From Proteromonas lacertae (taxonomy: Eukaryota > Sar > Bigyra > Opalinata > Proteromonadidae): a DNA stretch of 64,000 nucleotides. The notes beneath the pieces were generated by a model. It was not told the DNA's origin. It worked only from the letters and a program-made list of their open reading frames with translations, and made no database searches. Both the position numbers and the translations under genes were made by a program. This document shows positions 37,465 through 49,160 of this stretch, piece by piece (the first letter of the stretch is position 1; each line of letters starts with the position of its first letter). The stretch covers positions 1 through 64,000 of the forward strand of contig NGBS01001183.1 in assembly GCA_002245135.1 (NCBI GenBank), written 5' to 3'.

Positions 37465-39988
37465 TTACTTAATTATCTTTCTTCTTTTTGGTTTTTCAAC
37501 ATAATCTGAACATTTTTCTTCAAATTTTCTTTTACCACCTTTTGGTTTTATTCCATTTTCCTTTTTAACCTTAGTAATAATTTTGGAACTTGTATTTATA
37601 TTCATTGATTTTTGTCTTTGTTTATAATACTCAATCTCTTTTTCATAATCCTCTTTTAAAGTAAGCTGTATCTTATAAGCATCATTATAAACTATTCTAG
37701 CATTAATAATATCTCCAATATTAAACTCATCTCCTTCATTTACTTGACTTTTATGTAATAATGCATCACTTTTCATCCCAACATCAACAAAATAGCCAAA
37801 ATCAGTAATATTTCTAACTATACCATTCACAATATCACCAACATTATAATTACCTTTACGTTCATCAATAGAATCAGATGTATTTATTGTAAATGGAGAA
37901 TTATAATCTCGAGGATCATAATCTATAAAAACAATAGAACAAATAATATATATTTAAATAAATACTTGGTCTTTTCAACTCATTGATGATAAACTCCAAA
38001 CTATCATAATCACAATCCAATTCACTACTTTTCTTCTTAATATCAATAGAATCTAAAATTGATGTATATTTCTCTAAATCATTAAACACATCAACAACAG
38101 ATTTAATATGAAGTGATGATAATAACTTCCTAGTTAATTCATAATCAGATGGATGTATTCTAGTCATATCTAATGGTTCATTACTGTTAGGAATTGAAAA
38201 AAAACCAACACATTGTGTATATATCTTTTCACCAATACCTTTTATATTAATAATATCTTTACGACATCTAATTATATTGGAAGATGGTGATGATGATAAA
38301 TGGATTGAATTATATATCTTCTTTGCTATTGATGAGTTTAAACCAGATACTTTCTCTAATAATTTAACACTTGCCGTGTTTATATCGATAGGTATTTCAT
38401 TAACGCAATCACTTACTATGTCATTGAGTGATTGTATTAGTGATTTAGATGATATATCATGTTGATATTGACCAACTCCGAGACTTTCAGGTGGAATCTA
38501 ATTAAAATGATAATAATATATATATATATATATATACTTTAACATATTCAGATATTGGATTTAATGGAATTCTTGCAATCATTATTGAACTAATAAATAA
38601 TGGATCAATATTTGGAAATTCATTCTTAGCTTCTACTGAACATGAATATACACTGGTACCTGATTCATTTATCATTATATACTTTAAGTCTTTTATTTTA
38701 TTCTTTATTAATATGTTAATAATCGTCTTTACATCATTAGAAGCTGTGCCATTACCAAGGGAAATTAACTATATTTATAATAATAATAATAATAATAATA
38801 CATCAACCTTATATTTAACTACTTTTCTTTCAATAACATCTTCACATTTATCATCATTCAAATTAAATATAAATGTATCTATCACATCACCATGATTGTT
38901 TATAATACAACATTTACAACCATGTGAATATCCTGGATCAATTCCCATTATTATATTAGTATGAGTATAAGGCGGTAACATTAATAATTGCTTTAAATTA
39001 CGATTAAATATAAGCAATGAATGATCTAATGATTTTTTCTTCAAATTTTTTTCTATTGATTTTAACAAAGATGATTTCAAATGATCTTTCCATGCTGTTT
39101 CTATACTACAATTAATAATGGATGTATAGAGTGGTTGTAAATAACCATTTTTAAAATATATATCTCTCATTTTCAATTGAATATAACTCTGTGCTTTTTC
39201 TTGTAGCATTTGATGAAGTGTTAATGATTTTTCTTTTATACCTCTTTTTATTGCTAAATATTCTGTTGGTTTTACTGATACAGCTAGTTTATTAAATCCA
39301 TTGTAATGAATGTACTTTTGTTTTAGCTTTTCATCTTTTTTAGCAGCTTCTGAGAGTTTTGTTTCATATCTTAAATTTGATTCAACAATTGGTAATATTG
39401 TATCTTTAATTTCTTTATTCTGAAAAATTGTTGTTGACAATAGATCAATTAATGAATTCTCTACAACTGTCTTAGATAAAGAGTTGTTTGTTTGAATTTC
39501 TTTAATTAGTGAATGGTATTCATCTAAATTTACTGTGTTGTTAGATAATTTTTCAACTAAAACTGTTAAACCATATTTTATAGCAACTTTAGCTTTTGTT
39601 AATTTCTTTGGTTTGTAAATTGTTTTAAGTTGGCTTAGATCTTCCTCATCTTTACATTTGAAAATTGTTTGCGATAATTCTTGTGTTAATATTCCTTCAT
39701 CCTCCAAGCATTGACTAAATTTTATTTTATCTTCTTCAAATATCTTTTGTGAGTCGTATTGGCTAATTACTTCACGAATTATCTCAGGTTCCGCCCCATT
39801 TACTCTAAAAATGTATATAATACTTATATACTGATTTCTTCTATATCTATATATGAAAGGAACAGTATATCCGTCCTGAGATAGTTTAACAATGTTATCA
39901 ACCTAGATATTAGTTAGTATTACCATACATATTTCACAGGAATATTTAGATTCTCAGATACAGTTTTACATATTGAGAAATCAGTCAT
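37465..39988 (-). CDS. SRBD1: Tex-family S1 RNA-binding protein (SRBD1-like)
   Basis: Tex/Spt6-core architecture in order: N-terminal region with YTVPFIYRYRRN, the conserved Tex TvPFiaRYRk segment; helical repeats; YqgF/RuvC-like fold at IIMGIDPGYSHGCKCCIINN; LGVGQYQHDI and AKKIYNSI (helix-hairpin-helix regions, RCRKDIINIKGIGEKIYTQCVGF); C-terminal S1 domain GIVRNITDFGYFVDVGMKSDALLHKS followed by a Lys-rich tail. About 775 residues, usual for the family. Five or more introns of 26-45 nt join in phase, including one in a (TAA)n run and one in a (TA)n run. Tex proteins bind RNA or DNA in transcription and RNA quality control; the eukaryotic role is poorly defined. Confidence 0.85.
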
Positions 39989-40525
39989 ATCATTTGAATT
40001 CAGCTTGAATTATGGTTTGATTCATTAAACCGCCAAATCAATTTGTGTTTTTTGGCTTTTTTCTCATCTAATTTAAGTTATTTATCGTTATTATGCGTAT
40101 AAATTATTTAATAATCATTTAATTAATCTTATTATGAAGGGAAATCATGTCTAGAAGCTATAATCAAATCATCAATTTTTCTTTTTTTTATATTTTAGAC
40201 TATTTTTTGATCATTCAGATCGATAGAATCACAAATAAAATATAAAAATGAGTGTAATAACCCTCATTGTCGATATAATGAGTTTTTGACCACCTGTAAT
40301 TGATCATTATCTAATGACATAATGAACTGAGTATGTCCAAATCCTTCAATTTCAGCCGTTAATTCGCAAAGAAGTCAATAAAACAAACAAAAACCAAGCA
40401 AATGCTTGCCAGCCAATCAAAATCAGCAAACGTGAAGCTTGAATAGCCAATAGTCTTTCTACATTTCAACTCATTTCATTTCACTAATTCGTTTTCTTTG
40501 AAACGACTATCACAACTCTACTAAC
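39989..40525. other. Divergent intergenic region with CCAAT boxes
   Basis: 537 bases between the SRBD1-like gene (minus) and the hAT-derived gene (plus). AT-rich with no open frame of note. Two CCAAT motifs (AGCCAATCAA at 40411 and AGCCAATAG near 40445) lie about 115 and 80 bp upstream of the plus-strand start, so they are plausible NF-Y-type promoter elements. Nothing else stands out. Confidence 0.4.
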
Positions 40526-42645
40526 ATGAATCCAGATTCTGAAATACCAATTGTGCCAATCTTGAAGACAGAAGGTAAAAAGAATGATTCTCCCGTCTGG
40601 GCTATAAGCTTCGATCGTGGTGGTGAACAAGTGAAGATGTTCGAAAAGATTCAAGATGGGGAGGGAATTAAGGGCAAATGCAACCTTTGTAACAAGAAAT
40701 ATGTATAATTTAAGTGTTTATTACGTTTTAGAATATGCCAAATTCAACAACAAGTACTTTATTGCGTCACGCTCGTTCAAAGCATATAGATGTCATCGGT
40801 AAAGACCAAAGATGGACAAAAAGTGTGACTACTTCATCTACAAGACGTCTTTTCACCAAAAAGAGATATCAATATGCTTTAGTCAAGTGGGTGACAGGTA
40901 ATAGTCGTCCAGTCTCCATCGTTGACGATGATGGTTTGAAATCTGCATTTTTATTGTGCAATCAATTCTCAGTATTACCATCAGTCGCTACATTGAAGAA
41001 GAATATACAATTTACATATGATGAAGCAAGAGAATGTATCAAAAAGCTTTTACACTCAACACCAGGCAAATTCTGTTTATCAATCAAGTCCTGGATATCT
41101 AATGACTTTACCACATATTTAGGAATTTATTTACACTATTATAATGAACATAAACAAGAGAGAGAATCATTTTTACTAGATTTAATCCCATTGAAAGATA
41201 ATTCATCACATGGAATGGCTGTAGAATTCATAGAATCCATCAAAGCCTTTGGTATAAGTGATAGAATCTTCTGTATCACAACTGACTGTGGTAGCTTAAG
41301 TAGTAATTTTGTAAATCAAGTTGATTTATGGTATACAACCAATCATATCCCTTACAAACTATCCAACACATGGATATTATCAATTGAAGATGCTATAACT
41401 CATGCAGTTAAATCCTTCTTCTCACAATTCCAAAATGATTTAGAAAGTATTCGAAAATCTATTCGTTTCATCAAATCATCAGGTTTGAGATCAAGCAGAC
41501 TTGACGAAATAATCAACAGAGATTTCCCAGACTTATTGAAGCATACCAAATTATATTTAGATAACAACAAACAATGGACATCAACCTGTGAAATGTTAGA
41601 CAATTACTGTTTCTTAGAAAACGCAATTGCTGCATTTTACAACAATCTCGAAGATTCTAGCTTCTGTGATACAGAGAATGAGTTTTATGTTAATTCTATA
41701 TTAGGTAATAACAACAATGGAGTTATTCCAAACTCTGTTAATCCAACCTCACAATCATCAGCTGCTTCCTCATCTTCAGCTGTCAATACACCAACTATAA
41801 GTAGAGAAACAATAGTACCAAGTCAAGAAACAATGATTAGAATAAAGGAAATGAACCAGTTTTTAAGTACAATCTACAGTGCATATACATTTGTGAATAG
41901 AAGTAATGTATTGCTAAGTAGTTCATTGGTAGTATATGATACAGTGATTGAGACATGTGAACAACAATATACAACTAACAAATTCCCTAATATTCAAAAT
42001 GAAATCAATGAATTCTATAACAAATTGATTGATTTTTCTCAACATAATAACTTCGCTGCTACTGCTTCATTAATATTTGATCCAAGATTTAAAGATGGTT
42101 ATTTAGTTGAACATCATTGGAATATTAATGAAAAGAATAATAATGATTCTATTAATACCTATTTACATGATGTATATGAAACTGAACCACCAGTCGATAA
42201 TCCAGCTAATCCATCTCAACCATCAATGCCAGTAGCTAAAAAGATGAAATTAGATAAGAAAACTAATGAACAATTTGAAGCATATAGTCATGAACCAAGA
42301 GAACAGAATTCTGAATTGTTTAATTTAATATTCTACTGGAATAGTCATGATTTTGGTACTGTTAATAAATTTGCTAAAGACTTGATTGTTATTCCACCAT
42401 CTTCTAAAGAATTATCTGATTGCTTTAACACATTAGATACTTTCTTATCAGATCCATCATCTGCTTCTATGACTGGAGATGAAATCAGAAAACATCAATC
42501 TCTTCATCATTGGATTAATGGACCATTAAATGATTTCTCTCCTTCAAAAATGATCTACAGTGAAGATAATATGAATTGTGTTAACGACAATACAAGATTG
42601 AGTGTAGATGAACTTAAATTAGAAAATGTACCAGTTCCAATCTAA
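40526..42645 (+). CDS. BED zinc-finger / hAT transposase-derived protein (ZBED-like), probably domesticated
   Basis: Two exons, 29-nt intron inside the finger, about 696 residues. A BED finger is assembled across the intron: CNLCNKKY ... LLRHARSKH, C2HH. A hAT-type RNase H-like region follows (KFCLSIKSWISNDFTTYLGI; SDRIFCITTDCGS). A Ser/Asn-rich insertion interrupts the middle, and the hAT C-terminal dimerisation segment is present (ELFNLIFYWNSHDFGTVNKF, KDLIVIPPSSKELSDCF). The first catalytic Asp of hAT (before W-S) is replaced by Ser-Ile-Lys, and the conserved Glu/Arg-Phe-Ser near the C-terminus reads DCFN, so transposition is unlikely. No terminal inverted repeats were noticed flanking it. 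Likely a host DNA-binding protein. Confidence 0.7.
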
Positions 42646-42794
42646 ATATTTACTTAGAAACCCTTTATACTATATATTATTAACTATTCTTTTTTTATTA
42701 ATTATGTTGTTTGTGATATTTTACAAAAAGAATGAGAGAATAGTTTGATTATTGTTTGAATTTTTATTTCAAAATAGATTTTTATTTTTGAAAA

Positions 42795-44736
42795 ATGTCA
42801 GAGTATGGTTGGAATAATGATGATCAAAGTGATGAGTCAGAAAATGTATATAAATTTATATATCATCTACAATAGTTTTTTCATCCAAAAGCTGGTAAAG
42901 ATGGTGTGATGTTTATAATAGATTGTAGAAGTAATATGTTTGAAAAGAATAGCGATGGAATTGTATATCATACATTTTTATTTCAATAATAGCCATATTT
43001 TGTTGTATCTTTACAAGTCTTATTACAAGTGATGACAGCTAAAATTGTAAGTTCTGAAAATGATTATATTGGTGTTACATTCTGTGGAAGTACAGAAAGC
43101 AAGAATTCAAACTATTTCCCAGAAATATTCATATATCATGACTTGGATGTGCCATCTGCACAAAGAATGAAAGAAATTCAAACACTGGTAGACAATCCAA
43201 GTCTATTTCTAGAGCAAATAGGTAGTAAAGATTCATCAACTCCATTACCACTTCAACATGCATTATGGACTGCTTCTTTAACATTTAGTACAGCTAAAAT
43301 GACAAAGAATGATTTTCAAAGAATGTGGATCTTCACTAATGATGATAATCCTTTAATTAATGATAAAGACAATGTTGATAAATTCTTAGTCAAATATAAA
43401 GATTGTCTGAGTTTAAATCAAAAAATTCAATTATGGCATATGAATAATGGAACTAATACATTTGATTGTAATCTATTTTATAATCAACTAGTAATTCCAC
43501 CAATGACAAATGAAGATGTTTTTATTGATGGTGGAAATGGATGTTTTGATGATTTATTAGATACAGTAAAGAGAAAAGTGTTTAAAAAAAGAGCAATGGC
43601 AAGCTTAGAGTTTGAAATAAGTGATGGAATATCAATGGCAATTGAATTATATTGTATGTTTCAAAAAATGAGAAAACCATCTCCAAAGTGGTTAGACAAA
43701 AGAACCAACATTCCAACAGTGTGTGAAACAAGATGGATATGTGAAGAAACAGGTCAAGTTTTATTTCCAGAAACACAAATAAAAACATACCAAGAATATG
43801 GTGGTGAAAAAGTTTGGTTTAGTAAAGATGATATGAATGATATTAAGAACTTCGGTAAGCCAAATATCAAATTATTAGGATTTAAACCTATTGATTCATT
43901 GAAAGACTATTATAGTATGAAATCTCCTTATTTTATTTATCCAAATGATGGAGATATGAAAGGATCTACTAAATTGTTTGCTGCTTTGTTAAAACAAATG
44001 CATAGCATGAAGTATTATGCATTAGTTTCAATGATTCCAAGAGCAACTAGTTCTTATAGATTATGTGCATTATTACCACAAGTATATTGTTTATTATTAT
44101 TATTATTTTATCTAGATTGAGAATCCAGATGATGATTCACCCAGTGGAATGCATTTATTACCTTTACCATTTGCAAATGATATAAGACAATTGGAATTTG
44201 ATAAATCATTAAGAGGAAATGAAGATCAAGTAAAAAAGGCAAAGCAAATGATTGATGCTCTTGAATTTAAAGAATTTGACTTTAGGGGTATTGAGAACCC
44301 TGTATTACAAAAGCATTATGCTGCTATAAAGTCATTAGCTTTAGATGAACCTGATATTGGATATAATGAAGAAGAAGATGATACTTTTAAACCTGATGTA
44401 GAGAGTTTAAATAACAACAAAGATGTAATTGTTGATTTTGCTGAAAGTGTTCATTGTACTCCTGCTGATGCATCTTATGTTAAACTTACTGGTACAACCA
44501 CAGCAACAAAAAGAAGTAGAAAAGATGCTGATTTAGATGATGATGGTAAACCCAAACAAAAGAAAGTAAAAGCTGAAATTAATTTTGATGATTTACCTGA
44601 TATTACTAAAGAAGATGCTCATAAATATACAATACCTGTGTTAAAAGCGTGGTTAAAAAGTAGAAAGTTACCTATATCAGGTAAAAAGGAAGATTTAGTT
44701 GAAAGAGTGATAAATGCTTTAGATAATCCTGCATAA
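42795..44736 (+). CDS. XRCC6: Ku70, DNA end-binding subunit of non-homologous end joining
   Basis: Four exons (introns about 30, 30 and 34 nt) encode about 615 residues, full length. The von Willebrand-like N-domain opens with DGVMFIIDCRSNMFEK, as in Ku70. The Ku beta-barrel core includes SDGISMAIELYCMF, KDYYSMKSPYFIYP, ALVSMIPRATSSYRLCALLPQ and GMHLLPLPFANDIRQLE. The C-terminal SAP domain (YTIPVLKAWLKSRKLPISGKKEDLVERVI) separates Ku70 from Ku80. With Ku80 it threads onto double-strand ends and recruits ligase IV and related factors. The start MSEYGWNNDD is followed by the acidic tail usual in Ku70. The upstream neighbour is the transposase-derived gene, 149 bp away and co-oriented. Confidence 0.92.
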
Positions 44737-44907
44737 TATCAATATTAATAAAAATATAATGATAAATTGTTTATGAATTTGTTATTTTGTTTCTTTTCAA
44801 CTAAGAAGTATCTGTCAATTAATCTTTTTTCTGTTTCTTTTTTTAAAAACAACAAACATACATTATAAGTATCTATATTGTTTATCAACCATTAGAGTTT
44901 ATTTTAA

Positions 44908-46053
44908 TTACATCTCAAAAGATGATTTTCTAGCTGGTATTTCACTTGGATGAGCTAATAAAGCATGTTCAATATTATCACCCCAATTATCTGAATTCTC
45001 AGCATACCAATCGATTGTTTTCTTCAAACCTTCTTCAAATGTTGTCTTATATTCCCATCCTAATGCATGAAGCTTACTAGAATCAATGTGATATCTTAAA
45101 TCATTAAATGGTCTATCATGTACATAAGTAATGAATTCTTGTTCTCTATCAGCTAAACCTAATAAACCAATGATTCTGTGAGCGACTCTATATACATAAT
45201 AATAACATAAATATACTCATAATTGCATATTTCAGTAGCATCAGATCCACCAATATTGTAAATTTCACCTATCTTACCTTTGTGACAGATAATATCAAAT
45301 GCTTCAACTACATCATCAACATACAAGAAGTTTCTCAAATTCTTACCATCTCCATGGATTGTACATGGCTTTCCTCTCTTTAATTGGTTGTAGAATTTTG
45401 GTATAACTTTCTCTGGATATTGTCTTGGACCATATACATTATTACCTCTTGTAATAATAATTGGAAGTTGGAATGATCTATAATATGATTTAGCAATGAA
45501 TTCAGCACTTGCTTTTGTGGCAGCATAGGGATTTGTTGGCTCTAATATGCTGTTTTCTACCATTCCACTTTGATCCATCTTTTGTTCACCATATACTTCA
45601 TCAGTTGAAACATGAATGAATCTCTTGATTTTACCATAACATTTTGCTGATTCTAATAAAACGTGAGTTCCCATCACGTTGTTTTCAGTAAATTTGATGG
45701 AATTACCAAATGAATTATCAACGTGACTTTGAGCTGCATAATGGATAATAGTATCAATTTCCTCTGATCTTAAAATGTGATTTACTAAATCTGAAGATAA
45801 GATATTTCCCTACAGAGTAAAACAAAGAATTTGAAATACTTGAATAAACTTGTAGTTTGGTGCATCTTTAATTACATCTAAGTTCTTTAAACATGAACAA
45901 TAGTCCAATTTATCCAAGTTCACAATTTTATATTGTGGATACTTTTGGACAAAGTGAATACAGGCATTTGATGCTCTATATGCAATAGATGCTAATATAC
46001 ATGAAACCTGCTCCTCCTGTGATTAAAATGTTATGTGGTTGATAATCTGTCAT
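44908..46053 (-). CDS. NDP-glucose 4,6-dehydratase (RmlB/RHM-like)
   Basis: Extended short-chain dehydrogenase. The Rossmann turn reads GGAGFIASNA once a 25-nt intron (45976-46000) is removed; a second intron (about 30 nt) and a third follow. Diagnostic motifs: YAAQSHVDNSF, STDEVYGE, YAATKASAE (catalytic YxxxK), RGNNVYGPRQYPEKVIP, NFLYVDDV, DRPFNDLRYHID. About 350 residues. The reaction is NAD-dependent dehydration of dTDP- or UDP-glucose to the 4-keto-6-deoxy sugar, the first step to rhamnose-type sugars. UDP-glucose is the likely eukaryotic substrate. The product would feed surface glycans, together with the sugar genes at 60-64 kb. Confidence 0.9.
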
Positions 46054-46148
46054 TCTTTAAATATTTTGATGAAGTTCGAAGGTTTGAGAGTAAGTTTTTA
46101 AAATATCCGAAATTAAAACAATATTTTCATAAATATAAATATTACAAA

Positions 46149-47231
46149 TTAACAACATTTCTTTTTTTGATTGTTTGATGGAGAATTTGGATCAATATTA
46201 ATAATTCCATTATTATTATTGCTTTTATTATTAAATGAGGTTGATGGAGTGACACATGGAGTACTACTATTCGATTTTGGCATGCCTCGATATTCTGGGT
46301 TGATTTTAACTCCACTTTCAGATTTACTTGGATCAACTATTCCATTCCTAACTCTATCGTATATCTCTTCTGCTGTCCTAATAAAAGCCAAATTTACGTT
46401 TGTACCTTCTCTAGCAGAGGTTTCACAAAACAACAATCCATTTTCTGAAGCAAACTTCTCACCTTCTTCATAAGTCACTTCTCTTCTATTATCAGGAACA
46501 TCACATTTATTACCAATCAAAAATATTACTATATTATCATTGGTTGCATTCTTTTTCACTGAACTTAACCAAGATCCGAGTTTCTTATAGGATGTTTTGT
46601 TTGACACATCATATACTAACAATGCACCAGCTGCTTCTCTATAATATGCTCTTGTAATAGCTCTAAAATCTTCCTGACCTGCTGTATCCCAAATTTGTAG
46701 TTTTATTGGCTCTTCTCTTACCATTACAACTGATGTACCAAAATCTACACCTATGGTTGGTTCTGCTGTATCTCTGAACCTTTTATCTGTGAATTGTAAT
46801 AATAAGCAAGATTTGCCTACTGCTGTTGATCCTACAATAATATACTTCATAGTATAATGATAGATTGATTGATCTATTTTTTTTGTATCTGGAACTAATG
46901 CTTGTGTAGGCAGATTTGATTCAATATTCTCATTCTGTTGTGGTGACACTGGAGAAACTACCTCATTTGGTGATGTTGCTATTGGTATAAACGATTGACC
47001 ATTTGGTTCGTAATACACTGACTCACCATCTATAAATTCTTCTATATCTGTAAAAGGAGATCCAGCCTCTGAATAAATAATGCAATTAGGTGAATATAAA
47101 CATTTCATTTTTTCACTTATCTTCTTTAGCACACTCTCCCAATCTTGTGGTATATTCAATACTATACGTTTACCATCTTCCTTCTTACCGTTATTTAAAA
47201 AAACATCCAACCTTACTTTGCTCTTACTCAT
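46149..47231 (-). CDS. Rab2/Rab14-like GTPase with N-terminal doublecortin-like domain
   Basis: 360 residues, intronless. Residues about 5-82 form a ubiquitin-like fold resembling a doublecortin (DCX) repeat (VFLNNGKKEDGKR, WESVLKKISEKM, EEFIDGESVYYEPNGQSFIP). A 40-residue Pro/Gln linker follows. Residues about 130-300 are a complete Rab: GSTAVGKS (P-loop), TIGVDFG, WDTAGQE, GNKCD, ETSA. LLLQFTDKRF places it near Rab2/Rab4/Rab14. An Asn/Ser-rich hypervariable tail ends KKKCC, the double-geranylgeranyl signal. A DCX-Rab fusion is unusual; it could target a vesicle GTPase to microtubules. KHA or another ubiquitin-like fold is the alternative for the N-terminal domain. Confidence 0.8.
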   Translation of the reverse strand: MSKSKVRLDVFLNNGKKEDGKRIVLNIPQDWESVLKKISEKMKCLYSPNCIIYSEAGSPFTDIEEFIDGESVYYEPNGQSFIPIATSPNEVVSPVSPQQNENIESNLPTQALVPDTKKIDQSIYHYTMKYIIVGSTAVGKSCLLLQFTDKRFRDTAEPTIGVDFGTSVVMVREEPIKLQIWDTAGQEDFRAITRAYYREAAGALLVYDVSNKTSYKKLGSWLSSVKKNATNDNIVIFLIGNKCDVPDNRREVTYEEGEKFASENGLLFCETSAREGTNVNLAFIRTAEEIYDRVRNGIVDPSKSESGVKINPEYRGMPKSNSSTPCVTPSTSFNNKSNNNNGIINIDPNSPSNNQKKKCC

Positions 47232-47381
47232 CTTTTAAATAAAGATTAATGAAAGAACACAAATCTAATTTGAGAAATTAGTCGTTTCATTTTTTTAGGT
47301 TATTCATAAAATTAAATGTGGTTTATGAAAATAGCAATTCTGTTAAAAACACTATCAAATAAGCAATAAGAAAAAAGTAAT

Positions 47382-49036
47382 TTACTTTATCTTTCTTTTT
47401 TTAGCTTCTTGATCAGCTTCATCAAATACTGACTTATACTGCAATATATGCTTTGATATATCAGTAGTATCAGCTTTTGAAAAAGGAGAAGGTTCGCAAT
47501 TCAATCCATTCTTTTTACAATATGCTCTAAAACCATTCAAAATCCCTCTCTTCACATCAGGGTCAGGATTTCTAGAATAAACTCTCACAACAGATTCATC
47601 AAAATGTTGAAGTGTCAAATTCGTAACTTGAGATCTTTTAATAGTAATATGAGCATAATCATTCCACGATCGATAGAAATGAGTATGTAATAAAGGATCA
47701 TCTTCTTTATTACAATGACTTAAATTGATTGTATCTAGAATCATATCATCTTCAGTAATTTTTACTTCACTTCCTGATAAACTAATAATATCTTGAATTT
47801 TAATCATTTGTTTGTCTCTTATTTGTTCAGTGGATAGTACAATTTCGTCTACAAACTTATATAAATCTCTATTTCTCATTCTTTTGATAATTTCTTGAGC
47901 TTTATGAAGCAATGGATCTTTATCTAATTCTATTTCTTTTAATATATCATCAGTTAATTTACAATATTCTTCAATATCCATGTTCATGACGCATCTTGTA
48001 TATTTATGATTTAATGCTCTATCTGCTTCTATTAGCACATCAGAAATCATTAATTCAATTGCTCTTACTACACGATGAACATAAATCTAAATTATTACAT
48101 TATAATTAATATATTTAATACTGTTTGAAATAAATTATATCTTGCTTGAAAGAACTCACAAACTGACAATACTTCTTTAGAATGAAAGCATAACTCTTCA
48201 TTTATAACATACGATAAATCTATTAATCTCCTATAATCAACTGGAGTTGGAATTCCACAATAATATGTATCTCTCATCATATAATCAAATTTATCAACAT
48301 CAATACTATTGAAGGGATTAGATACAATTTGATAGAGAAAATGATTCTGTTTTTTATACAATACTTCAGCTGGTGGAGGTTTGATTAATTCCTGAATAAA
48401 TTGTATTTCTTCTTTACATAATTCTATTTGATATTTCTCAACCATATATTGTATTATTTTACAAGACATATCTTCATGCTCAATTTTTAATCCAGGACAA
48501 GCTTCTGATACTACATGTGAGTAAAACAAATGAGAAAATGGACCATGACCTATATCATGAAGTAAACCAGCTAATTGCTAAGAAATGAGAAATAAATATA
48601 TTAATAATTATAATACAATGCACATTCTTTGACTGTCAGATACATCTAATGATGGTTGTCTTAGGCAAATTCTATCGATAAACTCTTTAGCTAAATGTCC
48701 AACACCTAGACAATGTGTGAAACGATTATGCGTTGCTCCAGGATATACATAACTTCTATTTTCATATTATTAACATATATTAGCATTATATATTATACGC
48801 TGCACCTAATTGTTGGATGGAACGCATTCTTTGAAATTCAGGTTTGTCAACAAACTATGTTTTGATCAAACAATAAAATAATACCTCTTTAACAATTGGA
48901 GTCAACTCTATATTACCATGAATTGGATCATGAACGAATTTAGGTTTATTGCTCCCTTAATAAAATGATATAGATTATAAATACCTAAAATTTCAATGTC
49001 TTGAGAGAATCCTGATTGAGAAAAAGAAGGAAACAT
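47382..49036 (-). CDS. SAMHD1: SAMHD1-like dNTP triphosphohydrolase (HD domain)
   Basis: Six or more short introns were joined. Product about 470 residues. Catalytic HD metal ligands are present: HNRFTH, LLHDIGHGPFSH and VDKFDYMMRD. The substrate-pocket and C-terminal lobe also match (DPIHGNIELTPIVKEFVDKPEFQRMRSI, DTYYCGIPTPVDYRRLI, CFHSKEVLSVCEFFQARYNLFQTV, ADRALNHKY). The N-terminal SAM domain of vertebrate SAMHD1 is absent: the protein starts MFPSFSQSGFSQ only about 20 residues before the HD core. The family hydrolyses dNTPs to nucleoside and triphosphate, controlling dNTP pools and limiting DNA virus and retroelement replication; regulation by dGTP is expected but not verifiable here. Confidence 0.9.
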
Positions 49037-49160
49037 TTTGAGACAAAAATAAAATAGTAATTCGTTTCATCATTTTTGTTTTTCATTATTTTAATTCAAA
49101 CCAACAACAAAAAACAACTGAAATTAATATAATATTAAAATAACTATATGAGTAATGATA

